Shown here piece after piece: positions 46,136 through 54,894 of a stretch of DNA of 64,000 nucleotides. The notes under the pieces are model-generated. The model saw only the letters and a list, made by a program, of their open reading frames with translations, was not told the DNA's origin and ran no database searches. The DNA comes from JL08 sp963765555 (lineage in GTDB: Bacteria > Pseudomonadota > Alphaproteobacteria > Rhodobacterales > Rhodobacteraceae), in the NCBI GenBank assembly GCA_963765555.1, contig CAVXWX010000005.1, positions 251,780 to 315,779 on the forward strand. Direction: 5' to 3'. Within the stretch, counting starts at the first letter, position 1; each line of letters opens with the position of its first letter. The position numbers and the translations under genes are program-made.

Positions 46136-47584
46136 CTACTCATCATCTTGTGTGTCGTCCTGTGGCAGCGCATGGCCCATTTTTCGGATGGCGTCAACGA
46201 TCAGGCCCAGTTTCATGCTTAATGACCCCTTGGCCAGAACAACATCGCCGCTGTCCAGATGACGGCGCAACCCGTCCTCCAACAAGGCCTGACTGGTTTC
46301 CACCCAGACACCACGCTGGTGGTCGGGCAACGCCTCGTAAAGATGCTTCATCAGCGGGCCTATACAGTGCACGCGATCAATCTGTGACAGGGCCGGCAGA
46401 GCGGCAATGTCGCGATGCAACTGCGCCTCGTTCGGGCCCAGTTCCTTCATGTCACCCAGAAACGCGATGCGCCGCCCGCGGGCCACGCGGCCCAACCCGT
46501 TATGCACTTGTGCAACGGCCAGCACCTCAAGCGCGGCGGCCAGCGACGTTGGATTGGCGTTATAGGAATCGTCCAGCAGGTCCAGCATCTGATCGGTTTC
46601 GACAGGGTCCAGCACGATCTTTTCGCGTGCCCCGCGCCCTTTATAAGGATGCCAACGCCCCAACCCCTGCACCGACATGGCCAGATCAGCCCCCAATGCC
46701 TGTGCCGCCGCCAATGCGCCCAATCCGTTCATTGCGAAATGGCGCCCTGCGGTCTGGATGCGGAACAACACGGGCGCGCCCAGTGCGGTCGCTTTGACAA
46801 CGGTTGTTTCATTGCTCAGGATGACATCGTCCAGATGGTAATCGGATGCTTTTGTCCCGAATTCAACAACTTGCGCTCCGACATTCACAGCTTTTTGCCG
46901 CAAGATCGGGATTTGATCCACATCTGCATTCAATACCGCGATCCCGCCCGCGCCCAGCCCGTCCATGATCGCGGCCTTTTCATGGGCAATGCCGTCGATG
47001 CTTTCAAAGGCTTCCAGATGCGCGGCGGCGATTGTCGTGATCAACGCCACATCCGGCCGCGCCATACGCGCCAGCGGCGCAATCTCTCCGGGGTGGTTCA
47101 TGCCGATTTCAATAACGGCAAAATCACTGTCCTGCGGCATCCTTGCCAGCGTCAGCGGGACACCCCAATGATTGTTATAACTGGCCTCGGCGGCGTGCAC
47201 TTTGCCCTGACCGGCCAGCATGGCCCGCACCATTTCCTTGGTCGAGGTTTTGCCAACCGATCCGGTGATCGCGACAACCTTTGCCGCGGTGCGCGCGCGC
47301 GCCGCCTGCCCCAGCGCAACCAACGCTTGCAATACATCCGGCACGATCAGCAATGGCGCATCCGGGCGCACGCCATCCGGCACATGGCTGACCAATGCCG
47401 CCGCCGCGCCCTGCTCCAGCGCCTGCGCCACGAAATCATGCCCGTCACGCGCGGCCTTTAACGCCACAAACAAATCGCCGGGTTGTAAACTGCGGGTGTC
47501 GATGGACACACCCGTCGCAGACCAATCGGTTGTGGATGTTCCACCCGTCGCGTCCGCCGCCTGCTGGGCTGTCCACAATGTCAT
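46136..47584 (-). CDS. murF: UDP-MurNAc-tripeptide--D-Ala-D-Ala ligase
   Basis: A 482-residue Mur ligase completing the pentapeptide. N-terminal VSIDTRSLQPGDLFVALKA is the UDP-MurNAc domain; AITGSVGKTSTKEMVRA the ATP loop; IEIGMNHPGEIAPLARM and DDSYNANPTSLAAAL are MurF signatures. The ATG at 47584 overlaps the murE stop (ATGA). It is complete, in contrast to murE. Confidence 0.97.
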   Translation of the reverse strand: MTLWTAQQAADATGGTSTTDWSATGVSIDTRSLQPGDLFVALKAARDGHDFVAQALEQGAAAALVSHVPDGVRPDAPLLIVPDVLQALVALGQAARARTAAKVVAITGSVGKTSTKEMVRAMLAGQGKVHAAEASYNNHWGVPLTLARMPQDSDFAVIEIGMNHPGEIAPLARMARPDVALITTIAAAHLEAFESIDGIAHEKAAIMDGLGAGGIAVLNADVDQIPILRQKAVNVGAQVVEFGTKASDYHLDDVILSNETTVVKATALGAPVLFRIQTAGRHFAMNGLGALAAAQALGADLAMSVQGLGRWHPYKGRGAREKIVLDPVETDQMLDLLDDSYNANPTSLAAALEVLAVAQVHNGLGRVARGRRIAFLGDMKELGPNEAQLHRDIAALPALSQIDRVHCIGPLMKHLYEALPDHQRGVWVETSQALLEDGLRRHLDSGDVVLAKGSLSMKLGLIVDAIRKMGHALPQDDTQDDE

Positions 47585-49054
47585 GCCAACCGCCCGTCCA
47601 GGGCAGCCACCGCCACGCTGGCCTGTTCGGCATCATCAAAGGGCAGGATATCATCCCCCACGATCTGTCCGGTTTCGTGCCCCTTGCCACAGATCAGCAG
47701 CGCATCACCCGGCCCCAGCGCGTCGACCCCGCGCAGGATCGCTTCGGCGCGGTCACCGATTTCGGTTGCGTCCGGGGCGCCCAGCAACACTTCAGAGCGG
47801 ATAATCTCGGGGTCTTCGCTGCGTGGATTGTCATCGGTCACAATCACCAGATCGGCATGTTCTGTTGCCGCCTGCCCCATCAAGGGGCGTTTGGTGGCAT
47901 CGCGGTCCCCGCCCGCCCCGACAATTGCAATCAAACGGCCCAACACATGCGGGCGCATCGCCTGCAGCGCGGTGGCGATTGCATCCGGCGTATGGGCAAA
48001 ATCGACAAACACAGACGCGCCATTGTCCCGCGTTGCGACAAGTTGCATACGACCCCGCACCGTTGTCAGATGTTCCAGCGTTTCAAAAACGCGCGGCGGG
48101 TCTTCGCCGCAGGCGATCACCAACCCTGCCGCCAGCATCACGTTATCGGCCTGAAATCCCCCGATCAGGTTCAATCTGATCTGATGCACCTTATCGCGAT
48201 AGGAAAACCGTACATCCTGCCCTGTCGCGTCAAAACGCTGGCCCTGAATGTGGATGTCGCCGCCATCGCGCCCCACACTGATCACTTCGTGGCCCGCGCG
48301 CCGTTGCAATCGCCAGCATGTCAACGCCTTTGGGATCATCAATGTTGATCACTGCGCTGCCATCTTCGGGCAATACACGGCGGAACAGGCCCGCCTTTGC
48401 GGCAAAGTATTCTTCGAACGTGTTATGATAATCCAGATGATCCTGCGAAAAATTGGAAAACCCGGCGGCCCGCAGATGTACCCCATCCAACCGGCGCTGA
48501 TCCAGCCCGTGGCTTGATGCCTCCATCGCCGCATGGGTGACACCGTTTTGCGCCGCCTCGGCCAGCGCGCGGTGCAATGTGATCGGCTCTGGTGTTGTGT
48601 GCGCCAAAGGTGCGGTCCAGCTTCCCTCGACCCCGGTGGTGCCCAGATTGACGGCGCTATAGCCCATTTCGACCCAGATTTGGCGCACGAAACTGGCCAC
48701 GGATGTTTTGCCGTTGGTGCCTGTCACCGCGACCATTGTCGCGGGCTGCGCGCCGAACCATAAGGCTGCGGCATAGGCAAGGGTCTGGCGCGGGTCTTCT
48801 GTTACGATCACAATCGCATCCGACGCGGCCAGTTCGTCTTTTGCAATCGCGGCCCCTTCGGGATCTGTCAGGATCGCGGCGGCATCCATGCGCAACGCAT
48901 ATTGAATGAACGCGCCGCCATGCACCTTTGAGCCGGGCAAGGCCGCAAACAAATGGCCCGGTTTCACATCGCGGCTGTCGACACTCAGCCCGGTAATGGC
49001 AACATCCCGTCCTCCGGGTGCTGTCAGGCCCAACGCAGCCAGTGTTTTGCCCAT
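47581..49054 (-). CDS. murE: UDP-MurNAc-dipeptide--meso-diaminopimelate ligase, split by a +1 frameshift
   Basis: MurE adds the third residue of the stem peptide. The N-terminal part has AVTGTNGKTSVASFVRQ and EASSHGLDQRRL. The C-terminal part has DFAHTPDAI, and the DDNPRSEDP motif typical of diaminopimelate-adding enzymes. The frame changes after MLAIATARG. On the plus strand CCC at 48293-48295 has one base too many; with two Cs the protein continues as HEVISVGRDGG. The repaired protein has 490 residues, normal for MurE. The ATG at 49054 is favoured over a TTG five codons earlier. Confidence 0.94.
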
Positions 49055-49080
49055 CGGCCCTGCCCCCAAAGCGGTTTCCC

Positions 49081-50865
49081 CTAATTTGACGTCAGTGTTA
49101 TACCAGCCAGTTGTCCGGGTTCAATATCAGGTCGCAGGCCCAAAAGCGGTGCAATGCGGCCAATCATTTCTGCGGCGACAGGCACCGCTGTCCAGCCTGC
49201 GGTACGTCGTGGTTCATCACCGGAATTTTCCGATGGTTCATCCAGCGTAACGATCAGCACATATTTCGGATCATGGGCCGGAAAAATGCTGGCGAATGTC
49301 GCGATCACCTTGTTTTCATAATAGCCGCCACCGCGCGTTTTGGGTTTGTCGGCAGTGCCGGTTTTCCCCCCGACAGCATAACCCGGCACTTCACCAAAGC
49401 TTGCGGTGCCATCGGTAACAACCTGGCGCAACATCATGCGCGATGCGGCGGCAGATTGTTCTGACATCACGCGCGGGCCAGGAACCGGGCCGCTTTGTTT
49501 GAGGATTGTCGGCTTCACGTAATGTCCGCCATTTGCAATGGCAGCATATCCCGCCGCCAGATGCATCGGGCTGGTGCTCAGCCCGTGACCGTAGGAGATC
49601 GTCATTGTGCTCAGCTCTGACCAGTTCTTTGGCAGCAAGGGCTGGCCGCCCTGCGCCTCTACAATTTCGAACGGTGTCGCCTCTAGCATGCCAAGTGTCT
49701 GCATGAATTCCCGCTGCCGCCCCGCCCCGATCTGTTGCGCCAGACGTGCGGTGCCGATGTTGGACGATTTGACGATAATGTTCGTAACGGACAGTTCCTT
49801 GCCGTAATTGCGGAAATCCCGAATGCGGAATTTACCCCATTGCAGCGGGCCGCGAATGTCGATGATGGTCGCCGGATTGACCAGCCCCAGATCCATGGCT
49901 TGCGCCGTGGTGAAAATCTTGAACACCGACCCAAGCTCATACACACCCTGCACCGCGCGGTTGAACAGCGGGCTGTCAGACGGATCGCCCGATGTCGGCG
50001 GTCTTGGCCGGTCATTGGGATCAAAGCTGGGCAGGGACACAACCGAAATCACTTCGCCTGTGTGCACATCCATCAGGATTGATGTTGCGCCTTTGGCGTT
50101 CATCAGCTTCATGCCGCCATACAGGACACGTTCGGATGCCGCCTGAATGGTCAGATCCAGCGACAGTTCCAATGGCGCGCCCTGTCGGGCCGGATCACGC
50201 AAGTAGCTGTCAAAATACTTTTCAACACCCGCAACGCCGATCACTTCAGCTGCATTTACGCCCTCTTTGCCAAAGGACGCACCGCCCAGAACATGCGCCG
50301 CCAGTTTGCCGTTCGGATAAAGCCGCATCTCGCGCGGGCCAAACAACAGACCGGGATCGCCGATATCATGCACAGCCTGCTTTTGTTCAGGGCTGATCTT
50401 GCGCTTGATCCAGACAAATTTGCGGTTGCCGGTAAACTGCCGCCTAAGCCGTTCGCGATCCAGATCGGGAAAAATGGAAACAAGCGCGTCAGCGGCGGCG
50501 ACCTTGTCCACCATGTGCGGTGGCTGGGCATATAGGGAATAGGTATCAAAGTTCGTCGCCAGAATACGGCCATGGCGATCGACGATATCAGCGCGGCTTG
50601 CGTTGATGGCCGCTCCGGTGGCGCTGGCCAAGGGTTCGGTGGGTTCGCTGGTCGCTAGCATCCCCATACGCGCGCCGACCACGGCAAATGCACAGAAAAA
50701 GAACACACCCAGCACAAGCAAGCGGCCTTCGGCACGGGCGCGGGCCTTGTCCCGTATCTGTTCGTGACGAATACGAATGTTTTCACGTTCGATCGCGTCG
50801 GGGTTTTCGCCCTTCTTGCGGGCTTCAAGAATACGGGCAAGGGGGCGAAGCGGTGTACGGATCAC
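49081..50865 (-). CDS. ftsI: Division-specific transpeptidase FtsI (PBP3)
   Basis: A 594-residue class B penicillin-binding protein that cross-links septal peptidoglycan. A membrane segment lies at about 48-68 (LLVLGVFFFCAFAVVGARM). The dimerisation domain has SRADIVDRHGRILATN. Active-site motifs are SVFK (ELGSVFKIFT), SSN (IVKSSNIGTA) and KTG (VGGKTGTADK). The start is GTG 50865, overlapping the ftsL stop. Complete. Confidence 0.97.
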   Translation of the reverse strand: MIRTPLRPLARILEARKKGENPDAIERENIRIRHEQIRDKARARAEGRLLVLGVFFFCAFAVVGARMGMLATSEPTEPLASATGAAINASRADIVDRHGRILATNFDTYSLYAQPPHMVDKVAAADALVSIFPDLDRERLRRQFTGNRKFVWIKRKISPEQKQAVHDIGDPGLLFGPREMRLYPNGKLAAHVLGGASFGKEGVNAAEVIGVAGVEKYFDSYLRDPARQGAPLELSLDLTIQAASERVLYGGMKLMNAKGATSILMDVHTGEVISVVSLPSFDPNDRPRPPTSGDPSDSPLFNRAVQGVYELGSVFKIFTTAQAMDLGLVNPATIIDIRGPLQWGKFRIRDFRNYGKELSVTNIIVKSSNIGTARLAQQIGAGRQREFMQTLGMLEATPFEIVEAQGGQPLLPKNWSELSTMTISYGHGLSTSPMHLAAGYAAIANGGHYVKPTILKQSGPVPGPRVMSEQSAAASRMMLRQVVTDGTASFGEVPGYAVGGKTGTADKPKTRGGGYYENKVIATFASIFPAHDPKYVLIVTLDEPSENSGDEPRRTAGWTAVPVAAEMIGRIAPLLGLRPDIEPGQLAGITLTSN

Positions 50866-51206
50866 TGTGTGTCCTCCGTATTTGCCACGTCGATCGCATT
50901 GCTGATCGGCAACATGTCCGGCATCGGATAGGCAACCTGATCGACCTTGCCAAACTGGTCTGGCCGCAGCGGCAGCAGGCCCAAACGGTCAAAGTTTATT
51001 TCCGTCAGTTCACGCAGCCTGTCCGGCCTGTTCAGATAGGCCCACTCGGCGCGCAAAACAGCCAAGCGCGCGCGGGTTTCGCCAATTTCCGTGTGCAAAC
51101 GGGTTGTTTCGCTCAGCGCGCGCTGCGTCGAATAGTTTTCGCGGTAGGCCCAGAACGCCATCGCGATCACTGCCATCGCCGTCAGCAAAAACATGAAACT
51201 GCGCAT
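50862..51206 (-). CDS. ftsL: Cell division protein FtsL
   Basis: A 114-residue bitopic protein. The membrane segment is near the N-terminus (FMFLLTAMAVIAMAFWAY). A coiled coil follows (TRLHTEIGETRARLAVLRAE) and a C-terminal segment PDRLRELTEINFDRLGLLPL. It forms the FtsQLB complex. FtsL is poorly conserved, but size, topology and place between rsmH and ftsI make the call secure. Confidence 0.92.
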   Translation of the reverse strand: MRSFMFLLTAMAVIAMAFWAYRENYSTQRALSETTRLHTEIGETRARLAVLRAEWAYLNRPDRLRELTEINFDRLGLLPLRPDQFGKVDQVAYPMPDMLPISNAIDVANTEDTQ

Positions 51207-51207
51207 T

Positions 51208-52210
51208 TTAGATCGTATCCTTTAACATCGGCATGCCAATTGATTTTTCGTCTGGGCGTGTTCCGCTGTCAGACGGCACATCAGTGCGCACAGCCACGCG
51301 TAACTTCGCAGATCGCGCGCGCGGGTTTTCCGCCAGTTCCTGCGCGTCGGGCCCGATGGCCTTGCGGGATTTCTGGGTGAAATGGGGCGCATCAGCCACC
51401 GTTTCCGGCGCATAGCGGTTGGCCCGGCCAGCCCCGCCAGAGCGCGCTTGCAAGAACCGTTTGACCATCCGGTCTTCGATAGAATGAAAGGTGACAACCG
51501 CCAATTGCCCGCCGGGGCGCAACGCCCGCTCAGCGGCCATAAGACCCTGAAAAAGCTCTTTATATTCATCATTTACCGCGATGCGCAGCGCCTGAAAACT
51601 GCGTGTCGCCGGGTGTGATTGACCCGGTTTGGCGCGCGGCAGACATGCCTTCGATAATCCCGGCCAGACGCAGCGTTGTGGTAATTTCTTCCTCGGCACG
51701 CGCGCGCAAAATCGCGGCCGCGATCCGCCGGCTGGCGCGTTCTTCGCCATAGTGAAACAGAATATCCGCAAGCGTTTCGGCGTCGGCCGTATTCACGATA
51801 TCTGCCGCAGACATCCCGCTTTGCGACATCCGCATATCAAGGGGCCCGTCTTTCATGAACGAAAACCCGCGATCCGCCTGGTCAAGCTGCATGGACGACA
51901 CGCCCAGATCAAGCACCACACCATCAAGGCCGGTTGCATATTCATCCATGCGTGAAAAAACGCCCAACTGCATCACAATGCGCCCGCTGTAATCCTCGGC
52001 CCAGCTTTTCGCCATTTCAAAGGCCAAAGGATCACGATCCACCGCGATCACGCGGGCCGCGCCGGCATCCAGCAATGCTTTTGTGTATCCACCCGCACCG
52101 AATGTGCCATCCAGCCAGGTCCCTGTGACCGGCGCAACCGCCGCCAGCAAGGGGCGCAATAATACAGGAGTGTGCGGGGCAGTCTGATCGGGGTGGGCCG
52201 CAGCAGCCAT
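51208..52210 (-). CDS. rsmH: 16S rRNA (cytosine-1402-N4)-methyltransferase, split by a +1 frameshift
   Basis: RsmH (MraW) methylates the decoding centre of 16S rRNA. The N-terminal part holds HTPVLLRPLLAAVAP, the SAM loop LDGTFGAGGYTKALL and DLGVSSMQLD. The frame breaks after RLAGIIEG: on the plus strand the T at 51646 is extra, and without it the protein continues CLPRAKPGQSHPATRSFQAL. The rest (VTFHSIEDRMVKRFLQ, normal C-terminus) is in the second frame. Repaired length is 333 residues. Unlike the gatB and murE breaks, this one is not in a homopolymer. The ATG at 52210 is preceded by AAGG. Confidence 0.93.
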
Positions 52211-52214
52211 AACC

Positions 52215-52718
52215 TTAATCCCCCTTTGGACCATCCAGATAAACCAGCGGATCGAAATCATCCGGCAATTCGTCCAGCCAGTCTTCGGTTTTGGCCAACT
52301 CTTCGGTTTCGTAGGTTTCGGGCTTCCAGATTTGGAACGTATCACCGGCCGCGATAAAAAATGCCTCGGCATCAAGCGCGATTTTCTGGCGCAGCTTTGC
52401 AGGCAGAACCAGACGGCCGGTCTCGTCTATATTCGTCGGAAATGATTGCCCGTGAAACAGGCGCTGCAACATCTTGCGCTCCATCGAACCGCGCGGCAAT
52501 GCATCAATCTTGGCATCGACCTCGTCGATGGCTTCCATTGTATAGCATTCAAGATAATTGCGACGATGGTCGCCATAAACAATGACCAATTCGGGGTTCA
52601 AACCGTCAGTCCAGTTCGGGTCGGCTGCTTCGATCACACGACGAAACGAGGCCGGGATAGACACCCTGCCTTTCGCATCCACCTTGTGATGGCTTTCGCC
52701 TCTGAATCTGCGACCCAA
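52215..52718 (-). CDS. mraZ: Transcriptional regulator MraZ
   Basis: A 167-residue protein with two SpoVT/AbrB-like DNA-binding halves (KVDAKGRVSIPASFRRV and DETGRLVLPAKLRQKI). It normally forms a ring that binds repeated GTGGG-type boxes and controls the dcw operon. The only possible start is TTG at 52718, since an in-frame TGA lies five codons upstream; GAGGG gives the ribosome-binding site. First gene of the cluster. Confidence 0.95.
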   Translation of the reverse strand: MGRRFRGESHHKVDAKGRVSIPASFRRVIEAADPNWTDGLNPELVIVYGDHRRNYLECYTMEAIDEVDAKIDALPRGSMERKMLQRLFHGQSFPTNIDETGRLVLPAKLRQKIALDAEAFFIAAGDTFQIWKPETYETEELAKTEDWLDELPDDFDPLVYLDGPKGD

Positions 52719-52785
52719 CCTACTGGTCCCTCACATTGCGCCACCCCAAAAATGAAAACAGCGCCAAATTTTTGTCCCCAGAATG

Positions 52786-52998
52786 TGGAAACGGCAGGTT
52801 GATCTGCTGCCACTGATCAACCTGCCGCCCTCGTCCGCTTTCGCGGGATGTCCAGCTGCGCGCGCCACCTGGGGGGATGTCTGCTCGCCCGCGCGCCGGA
52901 TCTTCAATTAGATGAAAGCGAGGTGCCTGTATGAAACCTGCTAGAGTTTTTTGTATTCGGGGTCGTTTAGCGCCCCTGCTGTCTCGTTCTCATCTCGT
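52786..52998 (-). ncRNA. UpsM-like small RNA in the 5' leader of mraZ
   Basis: In Rhodobacter sphaeroides the dcw operon has a long leader whose first part accumulates as the abundant small RNA UpsM, about 206 bases long, ended by a hairpin. The same layout is seen here. A promoter-like pair (53028-53033 and 53005-53010) predicts a start near 52998, and a strong hairpin ends at 52792. The predicted RNA is therefore about 207-213 bases and the whole leader to mraZ about 280. A CCGC-GAAA-GCGG tetraloop hairpin (52835-52846) is also present. The evidence is position, size and terminator; I could not align the sequences. The ends are approximate. Confidence 0.65.
52792..52827 (-). terminator. Hairpin ending the UpsM-like RNA, upstream of mraZ
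   Basis: A perfect 13-bp inverted repeat, CGGCAGGTTGATC (52792-52804) and GATCAACCTGCCG (52815-52827), with a 10-base loop, followed by TTTCC on the minus strand. It lies 74 bases before the mraZ start. The short T run suggests partial termination with read-through into mraZ, or an RNA-processing site. Confidence 0.75.
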
Positions 52999-53004
52999 AC
53001 AATA

Positions 53005-53033
53005 TGCATATGGTGGGAATTCATGGGAAGCAA
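53005..53033 (-). promoter_or_regulatory. Predicted promoter of the mraZ leader
   Basis: On the minus strand TTGCTT (53028-53033) and TATGCA (53005-53010) are separated by exactly 17 bases. The match to the housekeeping consensus is moderate, but the predicted start makes the downstream RNA the size expected for UpsM. Confidence 0.5.
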
Positions 53034-53187
53034 CAGTTTTTTATGGGAAAACCTTGCCAGATGTTGTTGCTCGCTACGCCAAAAGACAAGATATGGTAAG
53101 GAAATTCACCTTTCAAACACAGCAAATTGCGCAAGACTGCAGAACGAGCCACTACATTTAGTGAACACAATGAGTGTATGATTTCCT

Positions 53188-53202
53188 CCCACAATTTCCC
53201 AC
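53188..53202 (-). promoter_or_regulatory. MraZ-type operator: two GTGGG boxes five bases apart
   Basis: The plus strand reads CCCAC, AATTT, CCCAC (GTGGG-N5-GTGGG on the minus strand), the 10-base-period repeat bound by MraZ in other bacteria. A weak TACACT -10-like box lies 18 bases downstream. The site is about 470 bases before mraZ and 155 before the better promoter, further than usual. It may mark a second, MraZ-controlled promoter. Confidence 0.6.
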
Positions 53203-53216
53203 TTTTTTCGCAAAAA

Positions 53217-53232
53217 TTCGCAGCGATGCGAA
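53217..53232. repeat. TTCGCA-GCGA-TGCGAA inverted repeat
   Basis: A perfect 6-bp inverted repeat with a 4-base centre, next to the MraZ-type boxes. A further TTCGCA half site occurs 10 bases to the left (53207-53212). The stretch 53034-53423 otherwise holds only a small TGCCC/GGGCA hairpin (53253-53265) and two GANTC methylation sites near 53288 and 53310. No gene is supported between 52719 and 53423. Confidence 0.4.
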
Positions 53233-53423
53233 ATGTTTTTGCTTTGTTCTCCTGCCCTGAGGGCAAGTTACGGCCCGGAACGGTCAAGAATCCGCTAAAT
53301 CATAGTTTGATTCGTTAGACGGGCGGGATCGCAAGGGATTCGTCCCATCAATTCCCGTAAGCTTAGAATGCTGACTATTGGGTCGCGGTCATCCCGGCAT
53401 CAATCGCGCGCGGATACGGCCCT

Positions 53424-54497
53424 TCAGGCCATGCCGCCGTCGATCAGACCTTGCGCAATCCGCGCATAAGCCTGTGCGGCCGCGCTGTCACCCGCTGCAA
53501 TCGGCGTGCCACCATCACCCGCAAGACGTGTGTCCAGATCAATCGGCAGCGCCCCCAGCAACGGAACACCCAGCCTTTCAGCCTCGGCTGCCACACCGCC
53601 CTGCCCGAATATCTGATGTTCGGATCCGCAATCGGGACACACAAACATCGACATATTCTCGATCAGCCCCAGAACGGGCGTTTTCAGCGTGTCAAACATA
53701 TCCAGCGCCTTGCGCGCATCAATCAACGCCACATCCTGCGGAGTGCTCACCACGATCGCGCCTGTAAGTTGCGATTTGGTGCACAGGGTCAATTGCACAT
53801 CGCCCGTTCCCGGCGGCAGGTCGACAATCAGAACATCCAGATCGCCCCATTCCACCTGTCCCAGCATTTGCTGCAATGCCCCCATCAGCATGGGGCCACG
53901 CCAGACCACCGCCTTGCCTTCTTCCAGCATGAACCCGATCGACATCAAGGTAACGCCGTGCGCGTGCAACGGGATGATGGTCTTACCATCCGGGGATGCG
54001 GGGCGCTTGTTTACGCCCATCATGCGCGGTTGGCTGGGGCCGTAGATATCGGCATCCAGCAGCCCCACCTTGCGCCCGGCCCGCGCCAGCGCCACGGCAA
54101 GGTTGGAGGACACGGTCGATTTTCCGACACCGCCCTTCCCCGACCCAATGGCCAATATCCGGTCAACACCCGATGGTTTGCTTGGTCCGTCCTGCGGTTT
54201 GGGATGGCCACCGATTTTCAGGCTGGGCGGCGCAGGGGCCTTGGGCGCGGGGCCATGGGCCGTCAGCAACACAGACACCGATGTAACGCCATCCAGTTCT
54301 TCAACCAGTTTGGCCGCAGCCGCGCGCAGCGGCTCCATCTGTTGCGCAATCTCGGGGCTGGGCGCTTCGATTACGAACCTTACAGCCCCGCCTTCAATCG
54401 CCAGCGCACGAATCATATCGCGACTGATCAGGGTGCCCCCGTCGGGCAAGGCAAGGCGTGCCAAAGTGTCTTCGATAATTTGCTTTGTCACAGCCAT
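53424..54497 (-). CDS. mrp: Iron-sulfur cluster carrier protein Mrp/ApbC
   Basis: A 357-residue P-loop ATPase that carries Fe-S clusters to target proteins. An N-terminal DUF59 (MIP18-like) domain (about 5-85) precedes the deviant Walker A GSGKGGVGKSTVSSNLAVAL. VDLPPGTGDVQLTL and the C-terminal CPDC pair (MFVCPDCGSEHQIFG) that holds the bridging cluster are present. The ATG at 54497 has GGAGAG seven bases before it. Confidence 0.95.
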   Translation of the reverse strand: MAVTKQIIEDTLARLALPDGGTLISRDMIRALAIEGGAVRFVIEAPSPEIAQQMEPLRAAAAKLVEELDGVTSVSVLLTAHGPAPKAPAPPSLKIGGHPKPQDGPSKPSGVDRILAIGSGKGGVGKSTVSSNLAVALARAGRKVGLLDADIYGPSQPRMMGVNKRPASPDGKTIIPLHAHGVTLMSIGFMLEEGKAVVWRGPMLMGALQQMLGQVEWGDLDVLIVDLPPGTGDVQLTLCTKSQLTGAIVVSTPQDVALIDARKALDMFDTLKTPVLGLIENMSMFVCPDCGSEHQIFGQGGVAAEAERLGVPLLGALPIDLDTRLAGDGGTPIAAGDSAAAQAYARIAQGLIDGGMA

Positions 54498-54621
54498 GCT
54501 CAATCTCTCCTCATGTTGCTGCAATAGGTGGCAGCTTTTCGCGAAATCTCAAGGCGTGCCTTGAAAATGCGCATCAACGCTTTTTGCTGCCTCAAAACTG
54601 GGCGTACGGCCTATGCATTTG

Positions 54622-54632
54622 CTGCATAGCAG
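54622..54632. promoter_or_regulatory. CTGC-N3-GCAG motif, PhaR-like operator
   Basis: CTGCATAGCAG lies 91-101 bases before the small gene at 54723, inside the overlapping inverted repeat CTATGCA-N5-TGCATAG (54611-54629). CTGC-N3-GCAG is the site reported for the polyhydroxyalkanoate regulator PhaR of Rhodobacter. A different dimeric regulator is equally possible. Confidence 0.4.
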
Positions 54633-54650
54633 CATTGAGGCAAAAAACTA

Positions 54651-54678
54651 TTGTGCACCTGCAGCATTATCCTATCTT
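54651..54678 (+). promoter_or_regulatory. Predicted promoter of the small gene and CcsR locus
   Basis: TTGTGC (54651-54656) and TATCTT (54673-54678) are 16 bases apart, placing a start near 54685. In Rhodobacter this locus is driven by heat-shock type sigma factors RpoHI/RpoHII; the CCTATCTTT -10 could suit such a factor, but sigma class cannot be decided by eye. Confidence 0.4.
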
Positions 54679-54722
54679 TAAACCAACAGACGAAACACCC
54701 GCCACCCGAAAAGAGGCGTAAG

Positions 54723-54890
54723 ATGAACAACCTATGCTACGAAACACTGTCCGGCTGGAAATTCTGGCGCGCGGCCCAGTGGGCCCGGCGCGAGCAGTGC
54801 AGAACATCAAATGATGTTCAGACCATCGGAGCGACGGCACTGGCCCAACTCGGTCTGGGCGGGCTGATTTTTCGGGATCACAACGTCTAA
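54723..54890 (+). CDS. Small DUF1127-like protein, probable CcaF1 counterpart
   Basis: A 55-residue protein with an AGAGG ribosome-binding site. The sequence around WKFWRAAQWARREQ and TALAQLGLGGLIFRD weakly resembles the DUF1127 pattern (basic tryptophan-rich helix, then a LxxLGL segment). In R. sphaeroides a small DUF1127 protein (RSP_6037, CcaF1) is encoded immediately before the CcsR RNAs and acts in RNA processing and turnover. The same order here, with the RNA locus starting a few bases after the stop, is the main argument. The family assignment by residues alone is weak. Confidence 0.6.
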   Translation: MNNLCYETLSGWKFWRAAQWARREQCRTSNDVQTIGATALAQLGLGGLIFRDHNV

Positions 54891-54894
54891 GGAT

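Noticed and set aside
52931..53287. Short frames on both strands upstream of mraZ
   Set aside because: No ribosome-binding sites, no protein-like composition, and the region is explained by the leader RNA and operators.
53418..53430. GGCC/GGCC repeat at the end of mrp considered as a terminator
   Set aside because: The stem is four bases, overlaps the coding end, and has no T run.
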